DNA of 64,000 nt from Chamaecyparis obtusa (GCA_027943335.1 BSBK01008849.1:383501-447500); one strand, 5' to 3'; positions 11,699 through 24,700 are shown, counted from the first letter of the stretch. Notes: generated from the letters alone by a model not told the origin. A program made the numbers and translations.

Positions 11699-12577
11699 CG
11701 AGTCCTCATAGATGGCGGAGAGGGACTAAATATTTGTACCTTAAAAGTCATAAAAGCCTTGGGGTACTCGGATTCAAGTTTTGAAATAACCAAAAGAATA
11801 AACACAAGAGCCTATGATGAATTAGAGAGATCTTCAAAAGGGGTCCTTGTCTTACCCATAAAGGTAGGACTAATTGTCAATAATACAGCATTCCAAGTCT
11901 TGGATCTAGAACTAGGATACAATATGCTTCTAGGATGTCCTTGGATACATGAGATGTATGTAGTACCTTATACTTACCACCAATGCATTAAATTTCATCT
12001 TCAAGGCATGGAAATCATTATAGAAGGAGATCCCAATTTGTTTCAATATTACAATAACTTAAAGGGTAACACTGAATACCAAGTACCTATGAATCAAGAA
12101 GCACATCCACTATCTACTTCTACTTCAATCTCCAAAAAGACACCAGAATCGGAGATAAAAATATCACTCATGGATAAAGGATGTAGTGAGTATCATTGTG
12201 AAGAATCCTTCACCATCACCAACCTCCCTCTATCTCCTAAGTCATATGGTCAACCAAGACCCACCCAAATGGTAGAGAATGTTCAAACAGAAGAACCTAT
12301 CATTTTCAATTGCCCACCCTCCACAACATTCATTAGATGGGGGGAACTAAGTGAAGAATCCATAAAAGGAGATATTAGTGTGTGGTTATACAAAGACCCT
12401 CAAGATACACCACCAGTGGAATTACCACTTACTCATTATAGACATGTAACAATTTGGGTATACTGGTACTACAAGTATAGGATCAAAAAATGTCTAGGAT
12501 TAGAACAAGGAATGGTAGAACCTATTTTACCATGTATAGAGAGAAATAGACAAGGAATAGGATATGATCAATCTTAG
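11699..12577 (+). pseudogene. aspartic protease and downstream linker of gypsy element 2
   Basis: This open frame starts after a TAA at 11696. RVLIDGGEGLNIC carries the retropepsin active-site loop in the D-G-G form. About 70 codons later comes DLELGYNMLLGCPWIH, the conserved C-terminal protease block with the ILG-like segment. The rest of the 293-codon frame is a poorly conserved linker ending EPILPCIERNRQGIGYDQS, reminiscent of the glycine-rich, G-patch-like segment in some Tat polyproteins. It is the longest uninterrupted coding stretch in this element. The active-site triad is not the canonical DSG/DTG. Confidence 0.7.
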
Positions 12578-13590
12578 TTGATTTTTTCATTCGTAAAGTT
12601 TCCACACAACAACAAAAGGTTGTTGAGAAAAACATTGGACAAGGATATGTACATACTCGAATCAGTGGCATACTTCAACAGTTATTACCATGAGAAATGG
12701 AAACCGCAAACACATGAGTGTCTCTTGACAAGGAAGCCTTGGTGTATGTTGAAGAAGAGATACCTAATGGGTGTGACACGGATCTAATAAGTATGATTGG
12801 GATATCCCTCTTACCACAAGTACCTTTTCCATAGCCAAAATGTTTAACCAACATAACCTGGTATACGAACCTTATGTAGACCAACATGTTGATGTCAATT
12901 CCTTGAGTCATCTATCCACCTCACATTAACAACTTTTTAGAACCATTACTTTCATTCCCTTATCTCACACTGAGCCTAAACCTAGTAATGACTTATGCTT
13001 GATAAACCCTAAACTTATTGATTGGAGCCAACAAGGACAACTTGACATAGACATCTTTGAGAATGACAAGGTCATTGCTGAATTCTTAGAACTTTGATAA
13101 GGTATACTATTAGGATATCACAAAGAAGAATTCACTATAGATCTAGATAGAGAAACATAATTTGGGGAGGCAGTTCCTCTTTCTAGCCAACAAATAAAAA
13201 ATAAAAATAAAAATGAAAAGTCATCTGGTGAAAACTGAAATCCATCTTTTGACTGTGAAATGGTAAAAATAAATGGTGTATGTTCTAGTGAAAACCTCTC
13301 TAAGGCACTAGAAGATGGAAGGTTTGAACCTCTCCCCATTGATGAAGAAAAGTCAGCGTAGTTAGCAAAGAAAATACATGAAGCAAACGTAGGCGATGAA
13401 AAAAACCCTAAGAAAATCTATCTGTAAAAATCTCTCCCCATAAGAAAGGGAATATTTCATAAGCTTCTTCAAAGAAAGACAGATAAAATTTTCTTGTTCA
13501 TATGCAGATATTCCAGGCTTGGATCCAAGATTAGTGTTTCATCATTTGTCATTGTTATCTAGTATGAAGCTAATTAAATAGAAACCCAGA
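12578..13590 (+). other. decayed pol linker of gypsy element 2
   Basis: Short recognisable pieces remain, such as NDKVIAEFLEL near 13055-13095 and AKKIHEANVGDEKNPKKIYL near 13365-13425 (pre-RT linker). They are separated by stops and frameshifts. No separate gene is present. Confidence 0.5.
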
Positions 13591-14225
13591 AAAATGCATC
13601 CCCACATAGCCTTGTTAGTTAAAGAATAATTAAAGAAACACCTGGATGCAGGATTCATCAAATCCATCAATTATGTTGAATGTATTTCTAACCTAGTTCT
13701 TGTAAAAAAACCTAAGGAGATATTTGGATATGCACATATTTCAGAGATTTAAACAAGGCATTTCCTAAAGATGAATTCTCGCTACCAAATATTGACATGA
13801 TAGTAGACTTAACAGAAGGGCATCAGATGTTATCACTGATGAATGGTTTTTCAGGTTATAATCAAATAAAAATAGCTCCAAAGGATCGTCATAAAATAAC
13901 ATTCGCATGTGCATGGGGTACTTACTACCGGAACGTGATTCCTTTTGGCTTAAATAATGTTGGTGTCACATGCCAAAGAGCCATGCCTACTATATTCCAT
14001 GATATGATTCATAAAACCATGGAAGACTAAGTTGATGATATGCTAAAAAAATATCAATTAAGGAAAATGCATATGCAAATATTGAGCCCCATATTTGATA
14101 GACTGCAAGAATTTAAGATTTGGCTAAATCCTAAGAAATGTGTCTTTGGGGTAAATTCAGGAAAACTCCTAGGATTCATTGTACCACACAGAGGCATAGA
14201 GGTGGATCCACCTAAGGTAAAATAA
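13590..14225 (+). pseudogene. reverse transcriptase of gypsy element 2
   Basis: RT landmarks appear in order: a basic KMHPH-type entry, LDAGFIKSINYVE, a damaged 'dfRDLNKA' block, then LPNIDMIVDLTEGHQMLSLMNGFSGYNQIKI (quoted in part only: the FSGYNQIKIAP block). IPFGLNNVGVTCQRAM follows. The catalytic YVDD box at 14028-14039 reads stop-V-D-D because the Tyr codon has become TAA. The C-terminal LNPKKCVFGV...LLGFIVPHRGIEVDP segment follows. It cannot make active enzyme. Confidence 0.85.
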
Positions 14226-14259
14226 ATTCTATACATGCCTCCTCCTAAACACTTAAAAT

Positions 14260-14812
14260 AACTCAAAGGTGTGCAAGGAAGGTTGCAATCAATCTGGTGA
14301 TTCATAACACAACTAGCAGACAAATTCCATCCATTCCAACATTTTCTACATAAAGGAGTCACTTTTAGATGAATAGATCAATGTCACAAATAATTTTAGG
14401 CTCTTAAGGATTATCTATTGAGTTCACTAGTCTTGGTACCACCTACACTAGGGAAGTCTCTTCTATTGTACATATCAGTAATAGAATTGACATTGGGTGC
14501 CATATTAGTACAACATGATGATCAAGGGAGAGAAAGGGTTGCATACTATATTAGTGGAACACTAGTAGGGTATGAGTTGAACTACTCACAGATAGAGAAG
14601 GCATGCCTTGCATATTTTCTTCTCAAAAGATAAGGCATTATATGTTGAGTCACAAAGCAAAATTCATAGCATATATTGACCCACTAAAATATTTGCTGAG
14701 AAAAGTAGCACTTACTGGGAGACTCGCCAAATGGGTCATGATTATTAGTGAACTCAATATAAAGTATGTGGGTCGAAAGGAAATTAAAGGACAAGTGATT
14801 ATAGATTAGCTA
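14260..14812 (+). pseudogene. RT connection and native RNase H of gypsy element 2
   Basis: After the thumb/connection (remnant of the LQGRLQSIR block near 14265), the frame reads LVPPTLGKSLLLYISVIELTLGAIL, then ISGTLVGYELNYSQIEK. After a frame change come RHYMLSHKAKFIAYIDPLK and LAKWVMIISELNIKYV. This is the regular gypsy RNase H in its usual position after RT. It ends with an in-frame stop at about 14810. Confidence 0.75.
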
Positions 14813-14890
14813 TTAGATGCACCTTTACAAGACCATCAACCAATAACATCTGAGTTTCTATATGAATCCATTTTTTCCATAGAAACATCA

Positions 14891-15330
14891 ATGATAGTAG
14901 TATGGCAGTTGTACTTTGATGGATCCTTTACTAATCATGGCACGGGGGCAGGAATTATCTTTATCGCCCTACAAGGCAATGCAATTCCTAAATCTTATCG
15001 GCTCAATTTTCCATGCACAAACAATATAGTAGAGTATGAAGCCATAGTAATAGGATTGAAGCTAGAAATTTAGTAGAGAATACAAAATATCAAAGTCTAT
15101 GGTGATTTTCAATTAGTCATTAGCCAAGTAAACAATGACTACATGACCAAGGATGAAAAATTAATCCCCTACAAAAAATATGATGGATCAACTGTGTGCT
15201 TCCTTTCAATACATTATCTTTGAATACATTCCAAGGGTTCAAAATAAAGTTACAGATACAATGGCTACAATAGCATCTCTCGTCAACATGTTAGATAATA
15301 AAACAATGTTCAAGTTCCTGGTTGAGAAAC
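14891..15330 (+). pseudogene. second (acquired-type) RNase H of gypsy element 2
   Basis: Motifs in order are QLYFDGSFTNHGTGAGII (first Asp), CTNNIVEYEAIVIGLKLEI (Glu) and VYGDFQLVISQVN (second Asp). After a frame change the reading reaches the 'VTDTMATIAS' site that carries the last Asp. All four catalytic acids survive, although stops break the frame after LEI and frameshifts follow. It lies between the native RNase H and integrase, the usual Tat position. Compare the contrary order in gypsy element 1. Confidence 0.75.
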
Positions 15331-15589
15331 TCATGATCCCATCATATGATGTATGAATGTCAGAGTCAGTATGTGTCCTTGTTGATTCTAAATCACCCTA
15401 GTATAAAGTTGTCTACACTTACCTTAAGGATAACTACCTTCCCCTAGATTTGTCATGTAACCAAAAGAAAAATCTCATTAGACAAGCCTCTAGGTATACC
15501 ATCATCGCTGATACACTCTATAGAAAAGGTCTTGGTGGAATGCTCTTAAGATTTCTTAATTCAATATAAGTCTAAACAACCTTGCATGA

Positions 15590-16647
15590 GGTTCATGAAT
15601 GTGTCTGTGGCGCCTATTAGAGTGGTAATACTCTAGAAAAGAAGCTCCTAAGAACATGGTACTACTGGATGACTATGGAAATAGATGCTTACAAGTATGT
15701 GCAATGATGCAGAAAATGTCAGGTACATGGAGATCTCATACATGCACTATCTCATGAGCTACAACCTATAACATCACCATGGTCATCCTCACAATGGGCA
15801 CTCAACCTAGTGGGTAAAATTCATCCAACCTCTTCAAATGGACACAAGTTCATTCTAACTGCCACATAATACTTCACTAACTAGGTAGAAGCAATACTTA
15901 TGACCAATATAACCACCAAACAAATATCTAAATTCATCTTGAATTATCTCATTTGTCGATACAATATTCCCAAACTATAGTCATAGACAATGGACAACCT
16001 TTCAAGAATCAAGAGATAAAGGAACTGTGTGCTCAATTTCACATAGAATGTCATTTTGAAACTCCATACTATCAACAAAGTAATGGCCAAACTAAGGAAA
16101 CCAATAAAAAAATTCTCAAGATACTAAAAAAGGTTGGCAATGACACCGATTGCGACTAGCACCTACAACTTAGTCTTTCCTTATGGGCATATGTAACATG
16201 TATCTACACTCCAATGAGCTCCTTATTTTGTCATGTATGGATCATAGGCAGTTTTACCCATCAAGTTTGAGTTATTGTCTCTCAGATTGACTTTGCAAAA
16301 TATCATCAAGGATGAAGACTATAGGGTGGTCAGGCTAAGTGAGCTAGAATTGTTGGATGAAAAGTGTCAGAAAGCACTCAATCATTTGTTAGGATATCAA
16401 ACTCACCTTAGAAGGAGTTACAACAAAAGGGTCAAACCAAGAGCATTCACCTTAGGAGACTTGGTTTTAAAATAAAATCAAAAGAGTCTAGTCAAAAAAG
16501 AAAGGATGGGGAAACTTGAACCAAACCGATTAGGGATTTATGTTATCAAAAAATTCTTTGGAAATGTGGCTTATAAAGTGGCAACATGGGAAGGAAATTA
16601 GCTCTCGGATCCCATAAACAGCATCCACATAAAGAAGTACTATATCT
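15590..16647 (+). pseudogene. integrase of gypsy element 2
   Basis: The N-terminal HHCC zinc finger is visible as HECVCGAY followed by YKYVQ*CRKCQVHGD. The core region gives WALNLVGKIHPTSSNGHKFI, where the first catalytic Asp is replaced by Asn. The second part at 15953-16159 has IVIDNGQPFKNQEIKELC (second catalytic Asp) and YYQQSNGQTKETNK (catalytic Glu position in NGQxE is Lys/Glu-shifted). The C-terminal region at 16275-16475 has LRRSYNKRVKPRAFTLGDLVLK. The end is HIKKYYI and a stop near 16647. Confidence 0.85.
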
Positions 16648-18356
16648 AACACCCCAAGTTCAAGCTTGTACATAAATCAAAAAATAAAAATGCAAAAAAA
16701 TGAGAAAAATATTAAATAGTTACCTCGTTGAAAACTTTGCAAACAGGCACCTTGGAAAAAAAGAAAAAAGAGAGAAAAAGAGAAAAAGGAAAAGACAAAC
16801 AAATTTCCCTTTGGTGAAAACATGGAAAACATGTGCTATTGGGTTGGTACCTTGGTGAAAACCTGGCAAATAAGCACCAAGTGTGAAGGTCTCACTTCGA
16901 CATCCACGAACTCAAACAATCACCTTGCACTCAACATGTGCATCCCTAAGTATGCTAACCAATCCCACAAACATTTTCCTTATTTGTGCACACACCATCC
17001 TTAAAGTATGCGGGTTCATGAAACTGGGGGCAATAAATATCTTGAAAAAAAAACTAAAAAACCAAAAAATGTCCTTAAAAAATCTAAAAATCTAAAAATG
17101 TCATGAAAGATTCTAAAATTTGAACAATGCCTTGAAAAAAGTCAGAAAATGTCTTGAAAAATCCTAAAATTCAAAAAATGTCTTGAAAATAATCTTAAAG
17201 ATTGTAAAACATCCTGAAGAAAATCAAAAACATTAAAACATACCAAAAATCTTTGCAATAAAATCATCTATGTCATGACAAGTAGAAAGTGACATCAAAC
17301 ATCATAAATCATATCAAAATAATGAGCCTCATAAATCGGCAATAGACTCATTTCAACAATCAAGCCTAGCATCAACCAAATCAATCAATCAAATGAATGT
17401 CTTATACAATGAAGTATACAGTCGAAACCAAAAAAAAATGGTCTCTTACGAGTAGTCCATTTCTAGAACCAGACACATCTACATCAACATATATCAATCT
17501 AAACAATGATAAGTAAGGTTGTTGACCAAGTTAGGCATGTCTATGTGTTGTCAATTTATCTTTCACAATTGTGTTCCTATCCTCCTAAAGGATACCACCA
17601 AGTGGTGAGAGTGGCCAGGATGGATCATAATCTTTTTTTCTTTGTTTGTTGTTTGTGGATCGTTTTGATGAAGTTTTGGGGCAATAATGTTTGTGGTGTA
17701 TGTGATAGGTACTGTCATTTCTATGGCAGTCACACATACCTCGACTCTAAATATATGAACCCTAGGATGGAGTGAAACATTTCTTATCTATTATTTTTGT
17801 GCTCAAACAAATAACATAACAGTGTTTGGATGGTTAAAATTTGGATGCTTCAATATCTCTTTTTTCAAATAAGGCACAGTGATGAGATTGTTGTAAATAT
17901 TCTACAGACTCGTATTTTCCACTTTTGATAGTCAAATCCTAGTTCACAACTAACTAAGTCTTCTCTTCTTACTAATTCATTCTTCTCTTTTTATTCCTAA
18001 GGCCACATTCTTAGATAGGTCATGCATTTTTCATCTAGGTTTGCATAAATCATCAATATTGCATGAAGAAAAACACAAAAACATAGGAAAATTGCAGCTA
18101 TCATCATCATGTCATAATTATATTCATCTAGAAATCATGTCATAATTTCATTCATATAGAAATCATATCATCATTGCATGCAGCATCATCATATAGAAAT
18201 AGAACGTTGTCGAATGCTCATTTGGCGTAATTTCACTCAATTTCTCGAGGGGGCATCTAATCCACCTTCTATCATTGAGGCAAGTTGGGGCATGATCTGA
18301 ATCAGACATTCTTTGACACAACACTCAAAATCACATTGTATCAAAGAGGAGCTAAA
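16648..18356 (+). other. 3' untranslated spacer of gypsy element 2
   Basis: There is no coding sequence. A-rich blocks at 16680-16800 and an imperfect tandem series at about 17030-17250 (words such as 'aaaaatgtcttgaaaa' and 'atcctaaaa') suggest slippage repeats. The end, AAAGAGGAGCTAAA at about 18343-18356, is purine-rich and would serve as the polypurine tract before the LTR. Confidence 0.55.
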
Positions 18357-18510
18357 TGTAGACACCTAAAATTGTCCTACGCTTGCGAATGATCTTTAAA
18401 TACTAATTTTTCCTCTATTAATTAAAAAGTTTTTAAATTATTTAATTAATTATCACTATTCTTTTAATTAACATTCTTCACCCTAGTACACAAGAATAAA
18501 AATAACAGAC
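18357..18510 (+). repeat. start of 3' LTR of gypsy element 2, truncated
   Basis: TGTAGACACCTAAAATTG follows the purine tract, as expected for a Tat-like LTR start. Only about 150 bp is present before LINE ORF1 sequence takes over, so the LTR was cut by the LINE insertion or a deletion. Confidence 0.5.
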
Positions 18511-18521
18511 TTTGTAGATAC

Positions 18522-19990
18522 ATGGCTTCTGCCGCTAGGGCTTCCGCTACTGGGACTTTTGGTGTTGTTGCTCCAGCTGCAAGGGCTTTGCTGCCTCTGG
18601 AACAGGATGGCCTTGCCGCCCAGGTTGTTCTTGTGTCTCCTGCACCTCAAGTTTGTTCAATGGAGGGCAAGGATGCCCCTTCTGGGATTAACCAGTGTGT
18701 CACGGTTCTTGGTAAGGGGGTTGAGTTCTCCTTCTGCTCGCCCTTCTCCAAATGCAGTTGGACTCAAGATTTTTGGTCAGCATTGCTCTTTGGCGGATGT
18801 TTATTTCGCTAAGGTAGTCTCCAAGTCAACCACAAGTGGGAATGGAAGGGATTTGGCTTCCTCCATTGCTCCATTTCCTGTAAGTTGCTCTCTCTCTTTT
18901 AAGCTTTCATCGGAAGTTGAAGGGGACATGGTGAATAGTATAGATGTCTTTAAATCTCATGGTCTGATTTGCCGCTTTCGAGGATTATGGCCAAGCCTAC
19001 CACAACTACATGACTGGGTGTCTAGAAGGCGGGAACCTATTTTATCTGATACTATTCATATTTTTCCTATGGCAAAAGGTTTTTTCATAGCAAAATTCGA
19101 TAATGTTGAGGCTAGAGTTAAGATTTTGTGTGATAACTTCTTTAGCTAGGACGAGGATAAATTTATGCTGATGGTGAAGCCCTAGCATCCTGATTTCTTC
19201 CCCTCTGAAATTTTTAGTAAGATCCCTATCTGGGCAAGGCTCCCTAATCTCCCCCTTCATCTAAGGCATGATTTCGTCCAGGAGGAAGTGGGTGAGGCCC
19301 TGGGAGATTTTCTAATGCTGGATCATGATTCTTCTAATATTTATCATTCTACTTTTGCATGTATCTTGGTTGAGCTTGATACCTCATTAGGTCTCCCAAC
19401 TGAAATAAAAAATGAATCCTCCTTGGGTACATGGATCCAGCAACTTAACTATGAAAGTATTCCCTTTAGGTGCATTAATGCTCTAAGACTAGTCACATTT
19501 CCCCCCAATGTGGTTTGGACCTTAAGAAGAAAAAATCATCACCATCGTGGTGGAAGGGTGCCTCCACCCAGCATTACACTATTTTGAAAAGGTCCTCTCA
19601 GCCTAGGAAGGTGTCAAATCCTGATTTAGGTTCGTAGGTGTCTAATGATGATCCAAGCCATGTGTTGCCTCATGATGCTCCTATTTGGTCTATTGATGCA
19701 ACGAGTTCCGGCCCTTTGCGCCCGCTTGCTGGCGCTGGATCTGCTCTTTCTTTGGAGGGTGCCATTCTGGTGGTTTTGTGGGTGGTGGTTCTGCTGGAAT
19801 TATTGGTATTTCTTCTAGTTTTAATGATCCTTCTATGGAAGAATCTTGGGTTGGCCCTGTGATGGTTGATTCGCTGGCAAATTAAACTCTTCTGTTGGGT
19901 GCTGAAAATTCAGTTTTAGATTCGTTATGCTGGCAGGAAGAGGTTGCAAGAGTTGAAGAGGGTTGGATCATTGTCAATAAAGGGACTATT
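18522..19990 (+). pseudogene. LINE ORF1 (DUF4283-type, plant L1-like) remnant
   Basis: Conceptual translation with frame changes gives an alanine-rich N-terminus, then LKIFGQHCSLADVYFAKVVS. The DUF4283 nucleic-acid-binding core follows: WVSRRREPILSD, GFFIAKFDNVEARVKIL, HPDFFPSEIFSKIPIWARLP, ALGDFLMLDHDSS and LNYESIPFRC. The zinc knuckle expected after IPFRC is missing, replaced by unrelated sequence. The frame stops after NFFS (19147), after MVKP, and at further sites. ORF2 is absent; the sequence ends near 19990 after an EEGWIIVNKG segment. This is a typical 3'-deleted plant LINE fragment. Confidence 0.75.
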
Positions 19991-20002
19991 TACAAATTTA
20001 AC

Positions 20003-20152
20003 ACATGGAGAAATGCAAGGAAGTTTGGGAAAAAGTGCACTTGATAGCCCATGACATGGAGAAGTGCAAAGAAGTTGGGAAAAAAATCACTTGATAGCCC
20101 ATGACATGGGGAAGTGCAATAAAGTTTGGGAAAAAATATACTTGATAGCCAT
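20003..20152. repeat. tandem repeat, 50-bp unit x3
   Basis: Copies begin with ACATGG at 20003, 20053 and 20103, and each ends with TTGATAGCC. They differ at only a few positions. They sit directly after the LINE ORF1 remnant and may be its 3' tail or a later slippage array. The minus-strand ORF across them is an artefact of the repeat. Confidence 0.85.
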
Positions 20153-21416
20153 GAAGTTGATAATTGATTTTTTGTCATTTCAGGCACCAATAGTTGTACA
20201 CGTGTAAATGTAAAATGGGTACATGTGTACTTTTGGGCCCATTGCATAGAGTGGTAAATGTAAACAAATAAGTTTATTTTTTAAATAGTTAATTAACTTT
20301 TTATGTACAACTATATTTGTATGAAAATTAAATGAGTACCAATATTCTTTCGCTTCTTGTGATCAACTATACATTCACTAATGAGCGTGTATTGGTGGGT
20401 TAAAAAATAAATTCAGTTATATTAAAAGTGTGTAAAATAGCTAGAATATTTGCCTATTTATGGAGGGTCACTATGACAAGAAGCCGGAGCAGTAATTCGT
20501 CCCCCTTTCCCTCTCATTTTCTCTTAGTTTCTCCGATATAAGTGGGTATTTACATTACAATAATTCATTTTCAAGCTTAAGGAGTTAAAAACATAAATAT
20601 TAATATATCACACATTTTACATACTTCGTACAATTTTGGATCCCAAGATTCAAATTCAATTCCTTACAATACCAAGAGGTCCTTAAATTCATGTTAAAAC
20701 AAAGATCATAAAATTTGCGATGCTTTTAATTGTAGTTGAGACTAATTATCGCCCTCGTGTGTCCAACACCCTTTTCCTCCCCAGAAAAGTAGAGAACATT
20801 GTAACCAAAAAACCAAAAGAAAAATGTAGATGCCAAAATAAGCAGCCAATAAGTTTACTACTAATAACCAATCTGTTACTGTCTTACCGATTCATTCCAC
20901 ATTTTAGTTTTGGGGTAAGGGACTCTAGAAAAATATTTCCCGATTGAAGGATCTATGGTCACCCCAATTATCTATTTTGGAACCGATCAACCAAACTTTT
21001 CCCATGGCCTGTGTATAGATTGACTGTGCTTTTCCAAAATCCTGAACTGAAACAGAACAATCAAGAGCATTGCATCCTTCCCTCAAATGGATCAGATAGT
21101 CCAGCTAACGATCGAAGCACCCTGCCTGGAGTACGGTCGCATAATAAGTCCAAGGTTAAGCTCAAGACGTAAATTTTAACAGCTCAAAATCTCTACACCA
21201 AGAGCCGTTTATAATCACAAGAAATAATTCCATGCCCATCATTAGTTCCGTGGTACTTCAGATGCTACATCATTGAATTTTACTATGTGACAGAATTTGT
21301 AAGGCACTTATTGAATTTAGAATTTACCGTGAATTGATTACAGAGTGCAATTCATCGCCCATCAAATTACATGCATGATCCGACAAGCTTATGCCGTGAG
21401 ATACAAGCTTATCACC
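20153..21416. other. intergenic flank downstream of WDR3
   Basis: AT-rich, with no ORF or repeat structure I can support. It separates the retroelement cluster from the 3' end of WDR3. Confidence 0.5.
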
Positions 21417-21586
21417 ATTTAATTGGTCACTTTTCTTCACAACTCTGATTGCAATATTTCACTTCTAAAGTTGTCACCTGTGAAACTATCAGGTTCCACA
21501 CTCTGCAAAGTCCAATATGCTCAAAGCTTATAAATATGTCCAGTTGCCACCTGGTTGTGAAACCGCTATCTCTTACTTGTGGGAAA
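21417..21586 (-). other. probable WDR3 3' UTR
   Basis: About 165 nt beyond the stop codon, on the gene strand, the hexamer ATTAAA (plus-strand 21418-21423) is the nearest polyadenylation-signal variant. No canonical AATAAA lies nearer. The extent is a guess. Confidence 0.35.
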
Positions 21587-21748
21587 TTATGCTCCAATGT
21601 GTATCCTATGAAACCTTTTCTGCTTCTTGTGTGGTTTATCATCTGATTTTGTCTTCCCATCTATCTTTTTAGAAAGACGAGCACGAATATCCATAAGCTT
21701 TGACGTCACATTCTTAAACGGGGCATCAGACCTTTCTGCCATTAATTG
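21587..21748 (-). CDS. WDR3: WDR3 terminal exon with stop
   Basis: 53 codons plus [23 protein letters not shown], then a Lys/Arg-rich tail ending HRIHIGA. A basic tail is usual in the family and probably helps nucleolar localisation or RNA contact. Confidence 0.92.
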   Translation of the reverse strand, partial: QLMAERSDAPFKNVTSKLMDIRARLSKKIDGKTKSDDKPHKKQKRFHRIHIGA

Positions 21749-24700
21749 CTGCAAGGAAGAACAAGGAGGATTATATTTTGAATTTTATGGAAATCTCAAA
21801 AGACAGCTTCTCATCAACTGATACATGTTCCCTTCAACAGTATATCTGATGAATGAAAAGTAGCTAAATAAGAACATATATCTCGATTTGAGAGTTTTTG
21901 CTAAACTCCCAGACCATGAATAAATTACGCAGCAAGGTGAGAGAACCATTAAAAACCTTGAGGTGATCCATTGCTGCAAGATTGAAACCTAGTACATCTT
22001 TACAGCCCTGCAAAATGACATGATGGAAATTCTTAAAGGAAAAAAAATGACCAAGAAAAGAAAAAAAAGGACACAAAAAAGTCAATATACCTTCACCCTG
22101 TTGCGAAGAATTCCTTGTAGAGTGGTCAAGACAGATCTAGCTGCAGGAGTGGAAACAAGTTGCTGGTGATGTATTTGAAGCAGCAATGTAGCAATGCGAC
22201 AAACAAGCTCAACCTGAGATGCATCATAATTTAGGGCAGTTGTATTGAACTTCACGAGTACAAAAAATCACGTGTCCAATGTAAAGGTCCAATTTTCAAT
22301 ATAGCAATGTAATGGTATAATATATATTTCAACATAATATATCCAGTGACCCCATAGAGGGTAAGCAATTCAGGAAACAAAAGGAACTAACTTGATACAT
22401 GTCATCTTAGTAATTCAAAGACTTCTATTACCTTATCGCCATCAGATATCCATTCCTCCATGTATGAGAAAAGTTTCAAAGCATCTGTAAAGGGTAAAGC
22501 CTGCATATCAAGGACGCACGACCATCACTGCTTCTGAATAATAGAAATGAAATTATTGGAAAGAGGGGAAGCAATACTAAATTAGTATACATATAGATAC
22601 AAAAATCATTCCTGCCAATATGCTGAGATGTATTGAATGGTACTATCAGATTGGGACTCCTGTTCTCAACATGCAATGTAGTCAACTATGGGGCTTCAAA
22701 AACTCATATTGTGAGCTGGAGAAATTCAGAAAAGGGTATTAACCTCGGTGAATGTTTATAGATTTGGTTCTAATGGTGACCAAGAGACTATTTCAGGGGA
22801 TAACACTCGAGTGTAGAAATCTAGATCTGGTATAAGCACAACAGACAAATTGAGAAGAGAACTGAAACAGCACATTTTACTAATGTGTGTTATATAGCTA
22901 TGCCTGTGTTATCAATTTGAATCTGGATGCTAACTTCCTATTCTTCTTTGTCCATCTTGTGTACACATTAAAGATGCATATTTTATGTTACAAGAATGTT
23001 GGTTATCTCAAACAATTATGAAACAGTTAAGGTTTTAAGTAACGGCCAGAAGGTTACCTTCCTATAGGTGACAATCAGTTATCCATAGAGAAATTATGCT
23101 AACATAGTGTGGCAATGCAAGAAGTCTGGATTCTGACATGGTGCAAGTTCCAACAAGGCATGTTTAACCCGCATAAGTTTTGTATGTCATGCACTAATTT
23201 TAGTTGATTCAATTAGGCAATGCATGGAATGTAGTGGCAGTGGATGACACAAATTATTTGGCATGGAGTTGTACGGCTGAAACATATTTGGAGATGATGC
23301 TACTTCCATATGCTAGAACAATTAGCATAGTGAGGAATTGGATGGCATGTCCAACATTACAAGGGTGCATGGCATGCATGACTTGGTGCAGATCATTTGC
23401 CCTGTCTTCAGGAGCAATGGTCTCCTTCCTGCTTTGTCTTCAGGAGCAATGTGCCAATGTCCTTCTAGACTTCAATGCATTGTGCAAAGAATATGCAAGG
23501 GATAAGTACAATTATAGGGTCATGTGGCTTCCTCGCCATAGGAGGACCCCAAATAGAAAACTTGTAAGATTTTCCAGAGATGAAGTTGAACCTTTCAACT
23601 AAGATACATTTGAAGATTACTCATCAACACTTGACTTGCCCTATGTCAGGTATTGGCTGCACACTTCAAGCCACAGTTGCCCATCCACCTAACGATGATG
23701 ACAGCTGACATTCAACATAAGGATTTGAATAGGAGTTTCGATTTTGCCATTTATATAGCAGAAGGAATACACAAGGAGTTGGTGACAATGTAAATAGCAT
23801 TTTATAATCTGTCATATCCTTCTGTACTCTAGGAAAGATATCAAAAGGACTGCAATGCAATTGACGTTGCCGAATTCTAAGGGATACTCATTGCCAGTTC
23901 AAGGTTGCGCACACATTTGGGACATGCATTGCAAGTTTTTCCACAAGTTTTTGCCGTGTTGAAGTTCTTCAAAAAAATTCAGTCAGTCAAGTTTATTGCT
24001 GAGTCTTTCAACTATGGTTTATACTATTTTGGCTGAGAAACCATAGTTATAACTCTATTACATAGGGAGATGTTTTCAAAATACATGAAATTAACTCATC
24101 CTGTCTATCAATAAAGCTGGTTTCCTGTTGGGCATATTGTTATTCTTAAAAATTCCAAAACAGGCACTGCTTATATATAACATGCCTTGTGATATTTTTG
24201 TAATATTTCATGGGCCCAGTTCCTCATATAAAATTGTTATAGCTGTCCTGAGCCCAGAAAACAATAACAATAAATTCATCAATAAGGGAGCAGCGGAATT
24301 ACAATTGTAATTTCTTTCTAGCTCAATGCCATACTATTAATCTTTATACATGATTCATATCATTGTTTATTAGGTCTCACAAACTACCAATTGTTAAAGT
24401 ACCTCTTCCCAGTTTCTACTGTTATAGTTGTAAGTGGAATAACTGGAGCACAACTTTTATCTTTATTTTTGTTTCCATAAACTCCATGAAGAAGCTATCA
24501 GTTTGAGAAGTCTGGCTTATTATCAGTCTATGAATATTCACATGAACACTTGCACATGTTTTACTTTTGTAAGTTATCTTTACTCATTGGTATCTTTGTA
24601 TTGGATCCAATAAATTGAATTGGCTTGCATTCTACTCAATTCTCCAAAACAAAATGCTGTAAATCTCAATAAGAAAAATATCCGGATAAGACTAAAATGT

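Larger units (their letters stand above)
10255..18510 (+). mobile_element. Ty3/gypsy (Tat-like) LTR retrotransposon, nearly full internal region, dead
   Basis: The domain order on the plus strand is gag, zinc-knuckle remnant, protease, RT, RNase H, second (acquired-type) RNase H, integrase, and a 1.7 kb untranslated 3' spacer. A purine-rich tract then directly precedes TGTAGACACC, taken as the 3' LTR start at 18357. Gag, PR, dual RNase H after RT, and a long 3' spacer are typical of the plant Tat lineage. Dozens of stops and frameshifts show long decay. No matching 5' LTR is visible upstream, and the 3' LTR stops after about 150 bp where LINE-derived sequence begins. Confidence 0.85.

Noticed and set aside
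19990..20247. 85-aa minus ORF with repeated HVMGY-like segments
   Set aside because: Artefact of the 50-bp x3 repeat.
23204..23602. 132-codon plus-strand ORF in a WDR3 intron
   Set aside because: No recognisable motif, Cys/Met-rich translation, an internal direct duplication, and it lies inside an intron of another gene. Best explained by chance.
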